This document shows positions 1-11,180 of a stretch of DNA of 64,000 nucleotides, piece after piece. Where the stretch lies: NCBI RefSeq assembly GCF_030272615.1, contig NC_081408.1, positions 304,825,950-304,889,949 of the forward strand, given 5' to 3'. This stretch comes from Cryptomeria japonica (taxonomy: Eukaryota; Streptophyta; Pinopsida; Cupressales; Cupressaceae). Each line of letters begins with the position of its first letter. Position 1 is the first letter of the stretch. The translations under genes were made by a program, and so were the position numbers. The notes below the pieces were generated by a model. It did no database searches, was not told the origin of the DNA, and saw only the letters and a list, made by a program, of their open reading frames with translations.

Positions 1-900
1 TTCATGAGAAGTGAACTCACCTCCTTGATTTGATCTTAGACATTTGATTTTCAATCCAGTTTTAGTTTCAACCTTTGCTTTAAAGATCTTGAATTTCTCA
101 AAAGCTTCAGACTTCTCCCTTAGAAAAGTCACCCAGATCATTCTAGAATAGTCATCAATAATCAGCATGAAATACCTATCACCTTGAAAGCTTCTAGTCC
201 TTGTTGGACTACATAAGTCAATGTGATTCAAATCAAGTACATCATTAGATTTATCATGTATGCTCTTAAAAGGACTTCTAACTGGCTTACCTAATTGACA
301 TTCCTTACATATCGGATTATGAGGCTTCATAATCTTAGGTATATCTCTAAATGCCTTAGATGAACTGATCTTAACAATACAATCAAAATTAACATGACAC
401 AACCTCTTATGCCATAACCAACTCTCATCAATATGAGCAATTAAGCATATCTTATTACTAGTGTTCAAGTGGAATATATTACTTCCTGTCTGAATATCGA
501 TTGTAATCTCCAAACTAGTCTTGTTAATAATTTTGCACTTTCTATCTTTAAAATGAAGTTGAAAAACCTTATCAACCAATTGACAAACACTCAAAATATT
601 ATGCTTCAAACCTTCTACATAATAGACATTATTAGTATTATACTTGCCATCCAAAGAAATAATACCTCTACCTTTGATCATGCATGCCTTGTCAGCTTCA
701 AATCTAACTTGACACCATTGTATTCTTGCAAGGACAAAAATTTCCCTTTATCTCCAGTCATATGATGTGATAATCCACTATCAATTACCCATTCATCCAT
801 AAATAATTGGTCGATCATCGGTGATCGAATTGAAAGAGTACATCTCGAAACATCCCAGTAACGTGTAGAGTACACGTTAAAATGATATCGATCCATAACC
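1..900 (-). pseudogene. Ty1/copia pol fragment (element H): protease, gag-pre-integrase, integrase
   Basis: Read on the minus strand, this is the middle of a copia polyprotein, cut off by the window edge. The protease motif (VIDSGLSHHMTGDK) lies near 790-740. The gag-pre-integrase zinc motif follows (WHKRLCHVNFD, then CKECQLGK) near 420-290. The integrase core comes last, with NHIDLCSP near 220 and RSNQGGEFTS near 30. In active copies the second catalytic Asp lies in a (S/T)D(R/Q)GGEF motif. Here it reads Asn, so the enzyme would be dead. No gag is recognisable upstream (to the right). The family resembles element A but is not the same copy. Confident as to family; exact limits are uncertain. 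Confidence 0.85.
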
Positions 901-904
901 TAGA

Positions 905-1339
905 TAGGTACTAGACCTATTTTGGGTCCACCATGCCAAAGCAATATCTTCAAGTAGTTGAAGCATGATCAAAGAACATCTTCAGCATCCTGAAATCCAT
1001 GAAGAAGCTGCACCAACACCAATTATGCATCCTGTTACGATTCCTCAATGAGAGCCCTGCCGGTAAAGCCTTAAACCAATGTTGGTAAGGGTTTACCAGA
1101 GTGTATGATAGCATCCTATTACCAAAACAATACCAACTAACCAAAACATGCTCATGGAGCATATAACACGTGAAATCAACACATTCCACTAATCCAAACA
1201 TGTTGGAAGTGTCCAATAGATAGTCTCTTCTGCCGGTAACACCAGATCTTCTACCGGTAACCAAGCATATCAGCTAGTGTGGACATCAATGACAAAACAT
1301 AAATGCAACACATAATCAATTCATCCAATAATGCCAACA
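905..1339 (-). repeat. LTR-like fragment, probably of a copia element
   Basis: The right end reads ATGCCAACA, the reverse complement of the TGTTGGCAT start shared by LTRs in this window. About 55 bases in is the GACATCAATGACAAAAC motif seen near the start of the other LTRs. Scattered ACCGGTAA and GCCGGTAA words also fit the LTRs here. No second copy or target duplication is visible, so this may be a truncated LTR left by deletion. No gene is seen in the stretch. Confidence 0.45.
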
Positions 1340-2480
1340 CAATATGCACAGTATTTTGTGGAGCATCCCTTCCCTCGATTGGTAGGACCAAGAGAGACAA
1401 TACCACCATTAGAGGAGGTAGATAATGATGATGATGATGATGATGAGGGAGGACCAGGAGGATGGAGGGGTGGTAGACAAGGCCGGGGGAGAGGTATAGG
1501 TAGGGAAGGTGGTGGGATTGGTTGAGGGGTAGATAGTAGAGGCAGAGATGAAGGTGGTAATGGAGGGGGAGATGGAGGGCAAGGCCATGGTGTGATTGGG
1601 AGAGGTGGGGGATGGCGACATGATCTAGGCCAGGGAGTGCCATTGTAGCTAAGGGAGGTAATAGGGGGAGTAGGAGGTGAGGAGTCAGAGTCTGAGGAAA
1701 TGAAGGATGAGGAGGAGATGGAGTCGGAGGAATTAAGAGAGGAGGTGATGGGTGGGATGGGGGATCTTGGGGAGGAGGAGGAGGAGGAGGATGGACATTC
1801 CAACACCTGTTTCCCCAATACAGGCTAAATTAGTATAGGTTGCATAAGATCCGCAACCCTTACGGCCATCGGTTGTATAGATTTTAGTGCCTCCTCATCA
1901 GTAGTAGGCACATATAGTTTCCTTATAGTCAATGGTATATGGGTTACAGAGCTAGTTGATGCAGGCACAAACACAAATAGCTTAGCTCCAAAGAAAGGTT
2001 ACCTCCCTTACTCTAGAGAGGGATACAACACGACAGGGGTTATAGGTTGCACAGGCTCAGATTGCTTGGCTTACAACGAAGTGAGATACAGAGATAGAGT
2101 GGTGGGGCCATGTTGAGAAGCTTAGGCAGACCATCCAATAGACAACCACTCAGGGCCTAATGAGAGATACCATGAGAGATCTTATGTGATAGTCAGAATG
2201 AGTATAGCACTATCGGAGTCTCTACCATCAGGTCATGCCTCCAGAGAGATGATCACCATCCTATGTACCAAGTTCTCAGCATGGGGGATCTTAGAGATAG
2301 GAGGGTATCTGAGGAGTCTTGGGACCTAGGAGAGATCCCGGTGGTGATGATATAGGTGCAAGTGTTGTGGGTATAGGGGGTTGTTCAGGTGCCAGGCCAG
2401 TAGATTCAGGTGGCAACCACTCCTAGATGGCCCCTCATTTTGATATATTTTGATCAATTTGATGAGATGTAAAAATATCA
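1331..2480 (+). pseudogene. decayed unknown reading frame: acidic, Gly/Arg-rich, then coiled-coil-like
   Basis: The open part (1331-1525) starts PTQYAQYFVEHPFPRLV, then an Asp run encoded by a GAT repeat, then GGRQGRGRGIGREGGG. The same character continues past a stop: Gly-rich, then a Glu-rich stretch to about 1790. From about 1950 a frame can be followed that has heptad-like segments (TQIAWLQRKVTSLTLERD-like, VEKLRQTI) and many TAG/TGA codons where Gln or Arg would fit. I do not recognise the protein. A transposon-encoded protein tail is likely from its surroundings, but that is inference. It could also be low-complexity DNA that mimics coding. Confidence 0.35.
1421..1446 (+). repeat. (GAT)n microsatellite
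   Basis: A run of GAT triplets that encodes the Asp tract of the decayed frame at 1331-2480. GGA-rich purine sequence continues on the plus strand to about 1790. Confidence 0.8.
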
Positions 2481-2829
2481 AGATCTTGAGAATTGGATAT
2501 CCCAAAGGGGAAAGTAGTTGAAGAGGAGGGGCCTAACTGTCAAAAATTGACTTATTTTAAAACAAGAAACCCTAAGCTAAAAACATGAAAACACACCAAA
2601 AAAAATGAGAAAGGGAGACCCACGCAAAAAAAATACAAGGTAGGAAGAGGGAAACCTACCCAGACAAAGGAGGAAGGGAAGAAACCAAGAACATAGTGAA
2701 AACATGTCAAATTGTTAGGAGAAAAGGAAATCTAGAAAGACTAGATGCATAAATAAGAAAAAATTAGCCTAGGAATGGTATTTATACCCCGACAATTGTG
2801 TGAATCAAGACATGCATTAGGGTTCTAGG
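2481..2829. other. A-rich stretch without a gene
   Basis: Purine-rich, A-run-rich sequence following the decayed frame. I see no coding signal, LTR end or RNA gene here. Confidence 0.5.
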
Positions 2830-3330
2830 ATCTCAAACTTTTAGAGTCAGAAAGCAACTAGCTTTGGAACTCCAGAGTTCCAAAACTTGGAAGGGACGAA
2901 AAAAGGAACACAACAAAGAAAAATTGGGATCCTAGGAGTTTTGGAGTTTTGTGTCTCTAACAAGCAAAACAAAGAAGGGGGCTCAGGATCTTGGGAACCT
3001 GAAACTCCAAATTAGCCAACCAAAGAAAAAAAATCAACAGGGAGGACTCTAGAATTCCAGGATTCTAAGATTTCGAGGTCCATAACCAAGCAAAGCAAAA
3101 GGGAACTTTAGAATTTTGGGATTCCAGAATCCCAAAGTTCCAAAAGAGAAGAAAATGAAAGCACTTCAGGGTTTTGGGGACCTATAACTCTGAAGCCCAA
3201 AACAAAACAAAAAAAGGAACAAGGCAAAATTATGCACTTTGAGATCTTGAGATCTCAGGGTTTCTGAGTGCATAAAAGGGAATGCCAAAAGCACACTCCA
3301 GGGGTTTGGGACTCTGAGACTCTGAAATGA
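2830..3330. repeat. array of about eight imperfect ~60-bp repeats, each with a dyad
   Basis: Units recur near 2868, 2930, 2985, 3047, 3112, 3170, 3240 and 3300. Each carries a core of the type TTTGGGATTC-CA-GAATCCCAAA, with A-rich linkers such as AACAAAG and AAAAAGGAAC. Two units are perfect inverted repeats with 10-bp arms and a CA loop, at 2863-2884 and 3115-3136. Others are decayed versions, for example GAGATCTTGAGATCTC near 3241. No protein reading fits the array. It could be a minisatellite or part of an LTR or leader of an unrecognised element. Confidence 0.65.
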
Positions 3331-3748
3331 AAAGATGCGAAACACAAAGGGAATACAAAAATAGAAGGAAAAACAAAAATAGAAGGGAAAGCAAAATAGA
3401 AAAAGGGGAGACCCACATTTCTAGGCATGAAATGGAGGGGGTGACTATGTAGAGCATAACAAGTAGGAGTCAATATGGTAGGTTGATTAAGCACATATAC
3501 ATTCGTATGTTAGTTTTTGATTACTTTTGAGGGTTTTTTTTTTTTTTTTTTGGGGGGGGGGGGGTTGCCTAGCTATGTGATATCTAAGGTTGTTTTGTTA
3601 CTCTCTAGTTTTGTTGTTTTGCAAGGGTCCAAGGGCCCCTCCCTACTAAAGTAATCAAAAACATTAAAATCTCTACCTTTACACTCTCTCTTATCAAAAT
3701 GATTAAAAAATTTCATTTTAAATAAGGAGTATGTCCCCCCCTTACACC
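3331..3748. other. non-coding stretch with T18-G13 homopolymer junction
   Basis: No gene is seen. At 3534-3564 a run of 18 T is followed directly by 13 G. The last bases (CACC at 3745-3748) form the left target duplication of element A. Confidence 0.6.
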
Positions 3749-5244
3749 TAATAACTTAATGATGAACAGATAGTACCAAACCGGTACTGAGAGCCGGGGT
3801 GAATCAGTATAGACAAAAACACAATCCTAAACCAGTTTGTCAGTAGACACTATGCTTTGGCAGACAAACAGTAACATCGGTCTTAAACAGAGTACAACCG
3901 GCAAAACCCAGAATAACTAAGACAAGCATAAATTGGTTGACACTTAGCTTTTCATACAATCTAATACTTCATTTCCATTTCACCCTAGTGCATGAACAGG
4001 TAATCTATCATCAAAGATATATATATAAATAGCTAGATCAACATGATTTACCTTCAAACACAAATCACTTAAACGATCACATGAATAACACCACACATGA
4101 CACAGATTTTTCTCATGGAAACCCAATTGGGAAAAACTACGGTGGGGATGAATACCCACAAGCTGTTTTTGAACTCTTTAGAAGTCTGCTCTGTTAGGAG
4201 CCTTGTCCGATTAAAGATTGATACAATAGGTTCTGTTAGGAACCGATCCTTTTAGGGATCACCCGGTTAAGGGATGACTAGAATACCCGGTTAAGGGTTA
4301 AACCCTGTTAAAGGTTACCTTGTTATAGGATTTCAAGAACTCAATGGTTTTGAGTCACCCTGTTAAAGGATTTACAGTAAGCTGGTTAAAGCTACCATAT
4401 TAAGGGATTTCCCAACTGTTGAAGTGGTTAGAGATCAACAGGTATTACAATGATCTGGTAACAGCACTCAATGCCAATGTAGATCCGCTTTAGCTCCTCT
4501 TCACCTTCTGCACTTACACTTTGCAGGTATCACTTCTCTCCTCTGGTCTGGCAAGAATCACGAATCTCTTCTCTTGGATACACACACACAACTTTTGCCA
4601 ACAACCTCAGAAAAAGACACAACATCGACCTTATAGGAAACATATAGGTCGATAGCAAAAACCCTAAACCCTAAACCTATTAGGTTAAGTGATTCAAACG
4701 GTTCAATCCTGACCGTTGAGCACATTGCATTAAATGTAATAGTCTTGAACCAATCTCAATATGTTCTCCATCATTCATTTTCCATTGATTTCATGGCGGC
4801 TGATAACCCACCACGCATTATCACCGTTTACAGACTTCGCACATTCCTGAGGTAGATAGGAACAATCTCCTTCATGCAAGATCCTTCACGCACACAAGGC
4901 TGACATGGCAACATGATCTATTCTTCGTTACAATGCTAACTCATCACACAAAGTCACCGGTTGAGTCACATAGGCTTGAAGTACTTCAATCGAAAACCCT
5001 AAAGTTGAGACTACCAACCGATAGTCATACAAAGCTTCCATGTACCGGTTCCCATAACCACATGTCGGTTCACCTTGAACACACACCGCTTCACTTTGGC
5101 ACGTATAGGAGTTCACAATGTTATACCGGTTCTCACATATACCAGTTCTTGGTAACATATTGGTTCTCTCTTCTTCAGCATATTGACATCAATGACAACA
5201 TACAATGCCATCATGTCCTCATATCAGTTCACATAATGCCAACA
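3749..5244 (-). repeat. element A 3' LTR
   Basis: Matches 9661-11176 along its length. In element sense it begins TGTTGGCATTATG directly after the polypurine tract. It contains a telomere-like CCCTAAA word pair (4659-4677) and the cross-family word for bases next to the primer site (GGGAAAAACTACGGTGGGG-like near 4129). Confidence 0.92.
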
Positions 5245-5256
5245 ATCTCCCCCTTT
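5245..5256 (-). other. element A polypurine tract (plus-strand primer)
   Basis: Minus strand reads AAAGGGGGAGAT, abutting the TGTTGG start of the 3' LTR. A second, similar tract lies at 5341-5352, upstream in element sense, after TTGTTGTCAAAG. See the finding on paired tracts. Confidence 0.85.
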
Positions 5257-5490
5257 GGCATTGATGGCAATATACAAAGATATCTCTCCACTTCACATCT
5301 TCTCCCCCAATTTTTGCAGATATCTTCTCTACTTCACTTCTTCTCCCCCTTTGACAACAATGCCAAAGTGGAGGCACAAGCCTCCCTATTCCATTATGTT
5401 GCTCCTCCTGAGGAGTAGCATCCTTCAACACATCAATCCTGAAGAAAAATTTTGACTATGCAATACTTGACTGATGTGGAGCATATACCT

Positions 5491-6945
5491 TTAGTTTACC
5501 TCCTGAAGGGGCAACACCCCTAATTCATCTCTTAAGTACATAAATGTAGCCTTTGGGAGAGGCTTGGTGAATATGTCTACTAACTGCTCCTTATTGGAAA
5601 CATGTTTCAGTGCAATCTCTTTGTTCTGAACCTTTTCTCTCAAGAAATGATACTTGAGATCAAAGTGCTTGGTTCTAGAATGTAAAACTAGATTCTTGGA
5701 GATGTTAATTGCACTAGTATTGTCACAAAATATACTTACCAGTTCAGATACAAGAACTTTGAAGCCATTTAATACATGCTTCATCCAAATTGTCTGAGTG
5801 CAATTCATGAAAGCTGCAACATACTCTTCTTCTACTGTAGACTAAGAGATACAACTCTGCTTCTTACTCGTCCATGAGATGAGCCTACCACTGAGAAAGA
5901 ATGCACCACCAGTTGTGCTCTTCCGATCATCCACATTACCTGCCTAATCAGCATCTGTGAATACTTTCAAGTTGAAATCCTTACTATATGGATACCACAA
6001 TCCATAATCAATAGTTCCCTTCAGATACCTAAGAATCTGCTTGACTGCAACCAAGTGGGATTCTCTTGGACTTTTCTAGAACCTTGCAGTAATGCCAACT
6101 GCATGTGCAATATTTGGTCTGCTATGCACTACATAATGCAACTTACCAATCATTGATCGATATTCCTTCTCATCAACCAATGCTGAGTCATCCTCTTTGG
6201 ATAGTTTACAACTGGTCACCATCAGTGTACCAACCAGTTTGCTATCTTCCATGCCAAAGGTCTTCAACACCTCTTTGACATACTTGGACTGAGTGATAAA
6301 GATTCCATCTTTCAACTGCTGAATCTGCAGTCCAATGAAGAACTTAATCTCCCCTATGAGTGACATCTCAAACTCTTTCTTCATCTCATCTGCAAACTCA
6401 TGACTCATCTTGTCATCTCCACCAAAGATAATGTCATCAACAAATACCTCATAGATCAAGATCTGATCTCCTTCAGACTTCAAGTAGATATTGCTATCTT
6501 TGCTTGTTCTCTCAAATCCAATCTTCACAAGATGGGAGTGCAGGCATTCATAACATGCTCTAGGTGCCTGCTTTAGACCATATAAGGCTTTATGTAGCCT
6601 ACATACCATGTCACTATCTTCAGATAGGGAAAACCCATCAGGTTTCTCTATATACACCTCCTCTTCAAGTACACCATTCAAGAATGCAGATTTTACATCC
6701 ATTTGATATACTTTGACTCCTTTAAAAGCTGCATAAGCATGAAGCATACAGACTCCTTCCAATCTGGCTATAGGAGCAAAGGTTTCTCCATAGTCTTCTC
6801 CTTCTTCTTGGGCATATCCTTTACACACCAGTCTAGCTTTGTTTCTACTCACTGTGCCATCCTCATTCAGCTTATTTCTGAAAACCCATTTGGTATCAAT
6901 GACATTTTTTATGATCCAGTCTGGGTACCAAAGACCATGTACCAT
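5491..6945 (-). pseudogene. element A pol: reverse transcriptase and RNase H
   Basis: From 6945 leftward this reads as copia [40 protein letters not shown] and the active-site FVDDIIF near 6435, which is intact. RNase H follows with KVFTDAD, ADDRKS-like and TKPLPKATF words, ending in a normal terminator at 5491. Stops interrupt it at 6076 (after ITARF), near 5945 (TDAD*AG, where Trp is usual) and near 5843 (S*STVE, where Gln is usual). Upstream, a one-base frameshift in an A/T run at about 6904-6912 separates RT from the integrase-side frame. The family's RT would copy element RNA in virus-like particles; this copy cannot. Confidence 0.9.
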
Positions 6946-8230
6946 TTCTCTCTATCTGGTCAAGTTCCTCTTCCATTGCCTTGAACAAGTCTTCATCTTT
7001 ATGTGCCTCTTTGAATGATTTAGGCTCAAATTCAAAGATCATACATGAGTTTTCTCTGACCTTTCTTCTTGTAAGGATTCCTGCATCCTTATCTCCTATG
7101 ATCTACTTAGGATCATGATTTATCTTGACATACTGAGGAATGGTCTTGATAGATTCCTCTTTCTTTTCTTCTTCATCCTCATCTCCATCGGTATCAACAT
7201 CTACATCTACCGGTGTAGGAACACTGTTACTGGTACTTGGTTGACTAGCAACCGGTTCCTAAAAGGTTACAACCGGTTCATTTACTACTTGCTCAATGCC
7301 AGTTTCCTTAGTTTTCTTAGAGGTTTCATCAACTCTTACATTGATGCTTTCCATAATTCTTTGAGTCCTATTATTGAAACACTTGAGAGCTTTGCTCTTG
7401 GTGGAATACCCTAGGAATATTCCCTCATCACATTTCACATCAAATTTGCTCTGGTGTTCGCTCCTCTTGATGTAACATTTTCTACCAAACACTCTAAAGT
7501 AGCTAACCACAGGTGTCTTACCAGTCCAATACTCATAAAGAGTTTTATCCTTACCTTTCTTGATGAGTACCCGGTTCATTATGTAGACTACAGTGCTCAC
7601 CACCTCTCTCCAAAAGGTGTGAGCAACCTTTCCTTGAATTAGCATTGTTCTTGCTACTTCAACGACAGTCTGATTATTCCTCTTTGCTAGGCCATTCTAT
7701 TGTGGAGTCTGGGGGGTAGACAGATGCCTCTTGATGCCATGTTCTTCACAGTACTTGTTGAATTCACTGGAAGTGAATTCCCCTCCTTGATCAGTTCTTA
7801 GGCACTTGATCCTTTTACCGCTTTCCTTCTCCACTAATGCTCTAAAAGCTTTGAACTTTAAAAAAGCTTTAGACTTATCTTTCAAGAATGTGACCCACAT
7901 CATTCTTGAGTAGTCATTAGTGAGAATCATGAAGTACCTATCACCCTGCACACTCCTAGTTTTCATAGGACCACACAAATCAGTATGCACAAGATCAAGT
8001 AAATTGTCAGCAGTGAAAGGTTTACCTTTAAAGGTTGTGGAAGACATTTTCCCTAGTTGACACTCTCTGCACAAGGTATTTTCTGGTTTTCTCAGCACTG
8101 GCAACCCTCTAACTTCCTTGATCTTACTGGCCTTCATAATGTTATCAAAGTTTACATGGCAGAGTCTCCTATGCCATATCGAGCTACCATCAAATTTAGC
8201 CATAAGACATTTACTTATATTTGCATTCAG
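6946..8230 (-). pseudogene. element A pol: integrase and linker
   Basis: Minus-strand frame with SSIWHRRLCHVNFDNI and CRECQLGKM (zinc-binding His/Cys), then HTDLCGPMKTRS and LRTDQGGEFTS (two catalytic Asp). Stops fall at 7697 (TPQ*NG, where Gln is usual) and 7259. The catalytic Glu of the D,D-35-E set sits in NG(V/I)(A/V)ERRN-type motifs. Here it reads NGLAKRNN, so Glu has become Lys. The C-terminal half (7259-7645) keeps FWREVVSTVVYIMNR and FRVFGRKCY. The acidic linker to RT follows. Same frame as gag-protease to the right, so one polyprotein. Confidence 0.88.
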
Positions 8231-9589
8231 CTAAAATAGGTTACCTTTGGTCTGCATACCGGTGGCCACCAATTCACCATTCTTTCCTTTGATTCTGCAC
8301 ACTCTATTCTTGAATTCTAGAGTGAGACCACTATCATTCAACTGGGCAACACTCAGAAGGTTGTGTCTTAGACCATCAACCCAATACACATTGTCAGCAC
8401 TACTCTTTCCATTCAGAGAGATGGACCCTCTACCTTTGACCATACATGGTGCATCATTACCAAAGCGAACCACACCACCATCATACTCTTCCAAGGATAA
8501 AAACTTTCTCCAATCACTAGTCATATGGTGAGAACAACCATTGTCAATAATCCACTCATTGGAATTATCAAAGCGGGAGACAAGAGCCTTCTTGTCTGAC
8601 ACATCTTCCTTGACAACAACAAACACAATATCTTCATTTTCTTCATCTTCTGACTCCTCATCTGTGACACCTTCATCAACTGCCACAAAATAGTTTCTCT
8701 GATTTCCTCCTTTGAATTTCTTGAATCTTTCCAGTTTGTCCTTGTTGTCACCATTAGGACATTTTACAACAATATGTCCTATCTGGTTCCAAGAAAAACA
8801 TTTCAAAGGGATCTTACCTCTGTATTTACTAGTTCCTTTAGGAAGCTTCCTGGCAAGAAGAGCTTCAAATGCCATCAGAATCTCCTCATCATCCATTTCT
8901 CTACTTTTTCTTGGTTCACCACTAGTGCTAGCTTCTTGTCCTTTTCTGGATGGTAGAGCAGAAGCTTTAAAAGTTGATTCAGTCTTTTGAACACTGCCAT
9001 CAAAACTATTTAGCTCATAGGCTGTCAACTTTGCAATGATGGAGTCTAGGGATACCTTAGTCTTGTCTATTGATCTCAACTCCTGAATAGTAGCAACCCT
9101 TATTGCATAGACCGGTAATAAGGATCTCAGGACTTTGCTTACCACGGTGGAATCTTCCTTTTTACCACCTGCACTCTTGATATCTTTGACAACAGTTTTG
9201 ATTCGTATTCCATATTGTTGAATGATCTCTCCTTCAACCATTCGCATGTCTTCAAACTTCCCTCTAAGGCTTTCTTCCTTAGCTTGTTTTACATGCTCAT
9301 CACCACCATAGATATTTTCAAGAGTATCCCATACTTCTTTGGGATTTACTTTATCTTGGACATCAATAAACTCAATGTCAGATAAACTACTAATTAGGGC
9401 TTCCATGACTTGCCCATTCTCCTGCATCTCTCTCTTTTGGTCATCGGTGAGAGTACCAGTAGGGGCAACATAAGCATTCTCAACATAGCTCCAGTGCTGA
9501 GCACCCATGCTTCTAATGTATATCTTCATTCTGTCTTTCCATATATTGAAATTATTTTTGTTGAACTTTGGACCTTCCCTCTTCATCAT
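8231..9589 (-). pseudogene. element A gag and protease
   Basis: An open frame of 452 codons on the minus strand. The gag part starts KREGPKFNKNNFNIWKDRM and holds the usual copia capsid words (GGDEHVKQAKEESLRGKFE, LRSLLPVYAIRVATI). The nucleocapsid zinc knuckle (CFSWNQIGHIVVKC) has Trp for the second Cys. Protease follows near 8545: WIIDNGCSHHMTS, where the family motif is DSG, so its active site is changed too. The frame closes at 8231-8233 with TAG where Gln (CAG) is likely, and integrase continues in the same frame beyond it. The start Met lies 58 bases downstream of the primer site. Confidence 0.9.
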
Positions 9590-9646
9590 TAGACTGGGAT
9601 CTTTTCCTGAAGTGGTTAAGCTTATAACATAGAGGACTTGGAGGAT

Positions 9647-9658
9647 GCTCTGATACCA
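9647..9658 (-). other. element A primer binding site
   Basis: Minus strand reads TGGTATCAGAGC, the word complementary to the 3' end of plant initiator methionine tRNA. Two bases (AT) separate it from the 5' LTR, the same spacing as in elements B, D and F. Confidence 0.9.
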
Positions 9659-9660
9659 AT

Positions 9661-11176
9661 TGATAACTTAATGATGAACGGATAGTACCAAACCGGTACT
9701 GAGAGGGAGGGGGGGGTGAATCAGTACAGACAAAAACACAATCCTAAACTGGTTTGTCAGCAGATACTGTGCTTTGGTAGACAAACAATAACACCAGTCT
9801 TAAACAGAGTACAACTGACAAAACCCAGAATAACTGAGACAAGCATAAATCAGTTAACACTTATCTTTTCATACAATCTAATACTTCATTTCCATTTCAC
9901 CCTAGTGCATGAACAAATAATCTATCATCAAATATATATATATATATATATATATAAATAGCTAGATCAACATGATTTACCTTCAGACACAAATCACTTA
10001 AACCATCACATGAATAACACCACACATGACACACAGATTTTTCTCGTGGAAACCCAACTGGGAAAAACCACGGTGGGGATGAATACCCACAAGTTGTTTT
10101 TGAACTCTTTAGAAGTCCGCTCTATTAGGAGCCTTGTCCGGTTAAAGACTGATACAATAGGTTCTGTTAGGAACCGTTCCTGTTAGGGATCACCCAATTA
10201 AGGGATGGCTAGAATACTCAGTTAAGGGCTAAACCTTGTTAAAGGTTACCTTGTTAGAGGACTTCAAGAACTCAATGGTTTTGAGTCACCCTGTTAAAGG
10301 ATTTACAGTAAGCCGGTTAAAGCTACCATATTAAGGGATTTCCCAACTGTTGAAGTGGTTAGAGATCAATAGGTATTACAATGATCTAGTAACAACACTC
10401 AATGCGAATGAAGATCTGCTTTAGCTCCTCTTCACCTTCTGCACTTACAATCTATAGGTATCACTTCTCTCCTCTGGTTTAGCAAAAATTCACGTATCTC
10501 TTCTCTTGGATACACACACACAACTTTTGCCAACAACCTCAGAAAGAGACACAACATCGACCTTATAGAAAATAGATAGGTCGGTAGCATAAACCCTAAA
10601 CCCTAAACCTATTAGGTTAAGAAATTCAAACGGTTCAATCCTGACCATTGAGCACATTGCATTAAATGCAACAGTCTTGAACCAATCTCAAGACGTTCTC
10701 CATCATTTGTTTTCCACTGATTTCATGGCAGCTGATAACCCATCATGCGTTATCACTGTTTACAGACTTCACACATTCCTGAGGTAGATAGGAACAATCT
10801 CCTTCATGCAAGATCCTTCACATGCACAAGGCTAATGTGGCAACACAATCTGTTCTTCATTACAATGCTAACTCATCACACAAAGTCACTGGTTGAGTCA
10901 CATAGACTTGAAGTACTTCAACCAGAAACCATGAAGTTGAGACTACCAACTGGTAGTCATACAAAGCTTCCATGTACTAGTTCCCATAACCACATGCCAG
11001 TTCACCTTGAACACACACCGCTTCACTTTGGCACATATATCGGTTCACAATGCTATACTGATTCTCACATATACCGGTTCTTGGTAACATACCAGTTCTC
11101 TCTTCTTCAACATATTGACATTAATGACAACATACAATGTCATCATGTCCTCATATCGGTTCACATAATGCCAACA
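9661..11176 (-). repeat. element A 5' LTR
   Basis: Partner of 3749-5244. Contains a (TA)n run at about 9929-9957 that is longer than in the other LTR, and CCCTAAA words at 10592-10609. Ends in ATGCCAACA, followed by CACC. Confidence 0.92.
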
Positions 11177-11180
11177 CACC

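Larger units (their letters stand above)
3749..11176 (-). mobile_element. element A: complete Ty1/copia retrotransposon, coding capacity lost
   Basis: Two direct LTRs (3749-5244 and 9661-11176) flank a gag-pol region on the minus strand. LTR ends in element sense are TGTTGG...TTATCA, with the left copy now ending TTATTA. The primer site (9647-9658) and polypurine tract (5245-5256) sit in the expected places. Flanks show CACC on both sides, or ACACC if one base is shared with the LTR, consistent with a 4-5 bp target duplication. By eye the first ~200 bases of the two LTRs differ at about 19 positions, nearly all transitions, so this is an old copy. The gene carries several stops and at least one frameshift. 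Confidence 0.93.

Noticed and set aside
1251-1818. Pro/Ser/His-rich minus-strand frames
   Set aside because: Antisense of a GGA/GAT-rich purine tract; low-complexity artefact.
4659-4677. Telomere-like CCCTAAA words (also 10592-10609 and near 60548)
   Set aside because: Only two or three units, found at the same place in all A-type LTRs, so they are part of the LTR and not telomeric DNA.
4928-5418. Frames in the element A LTR (and 10745-11218)
   Set aside because: They lie inside LTRs and cross the LTR end; no known protein pattern.
9929-9957. (TA)n run as a promoter
   Set aside because: It is a microsatellite expansion of a shorter TA stretch in the other LTR, and its place in the LTR does not fit a transcription start convincingly.
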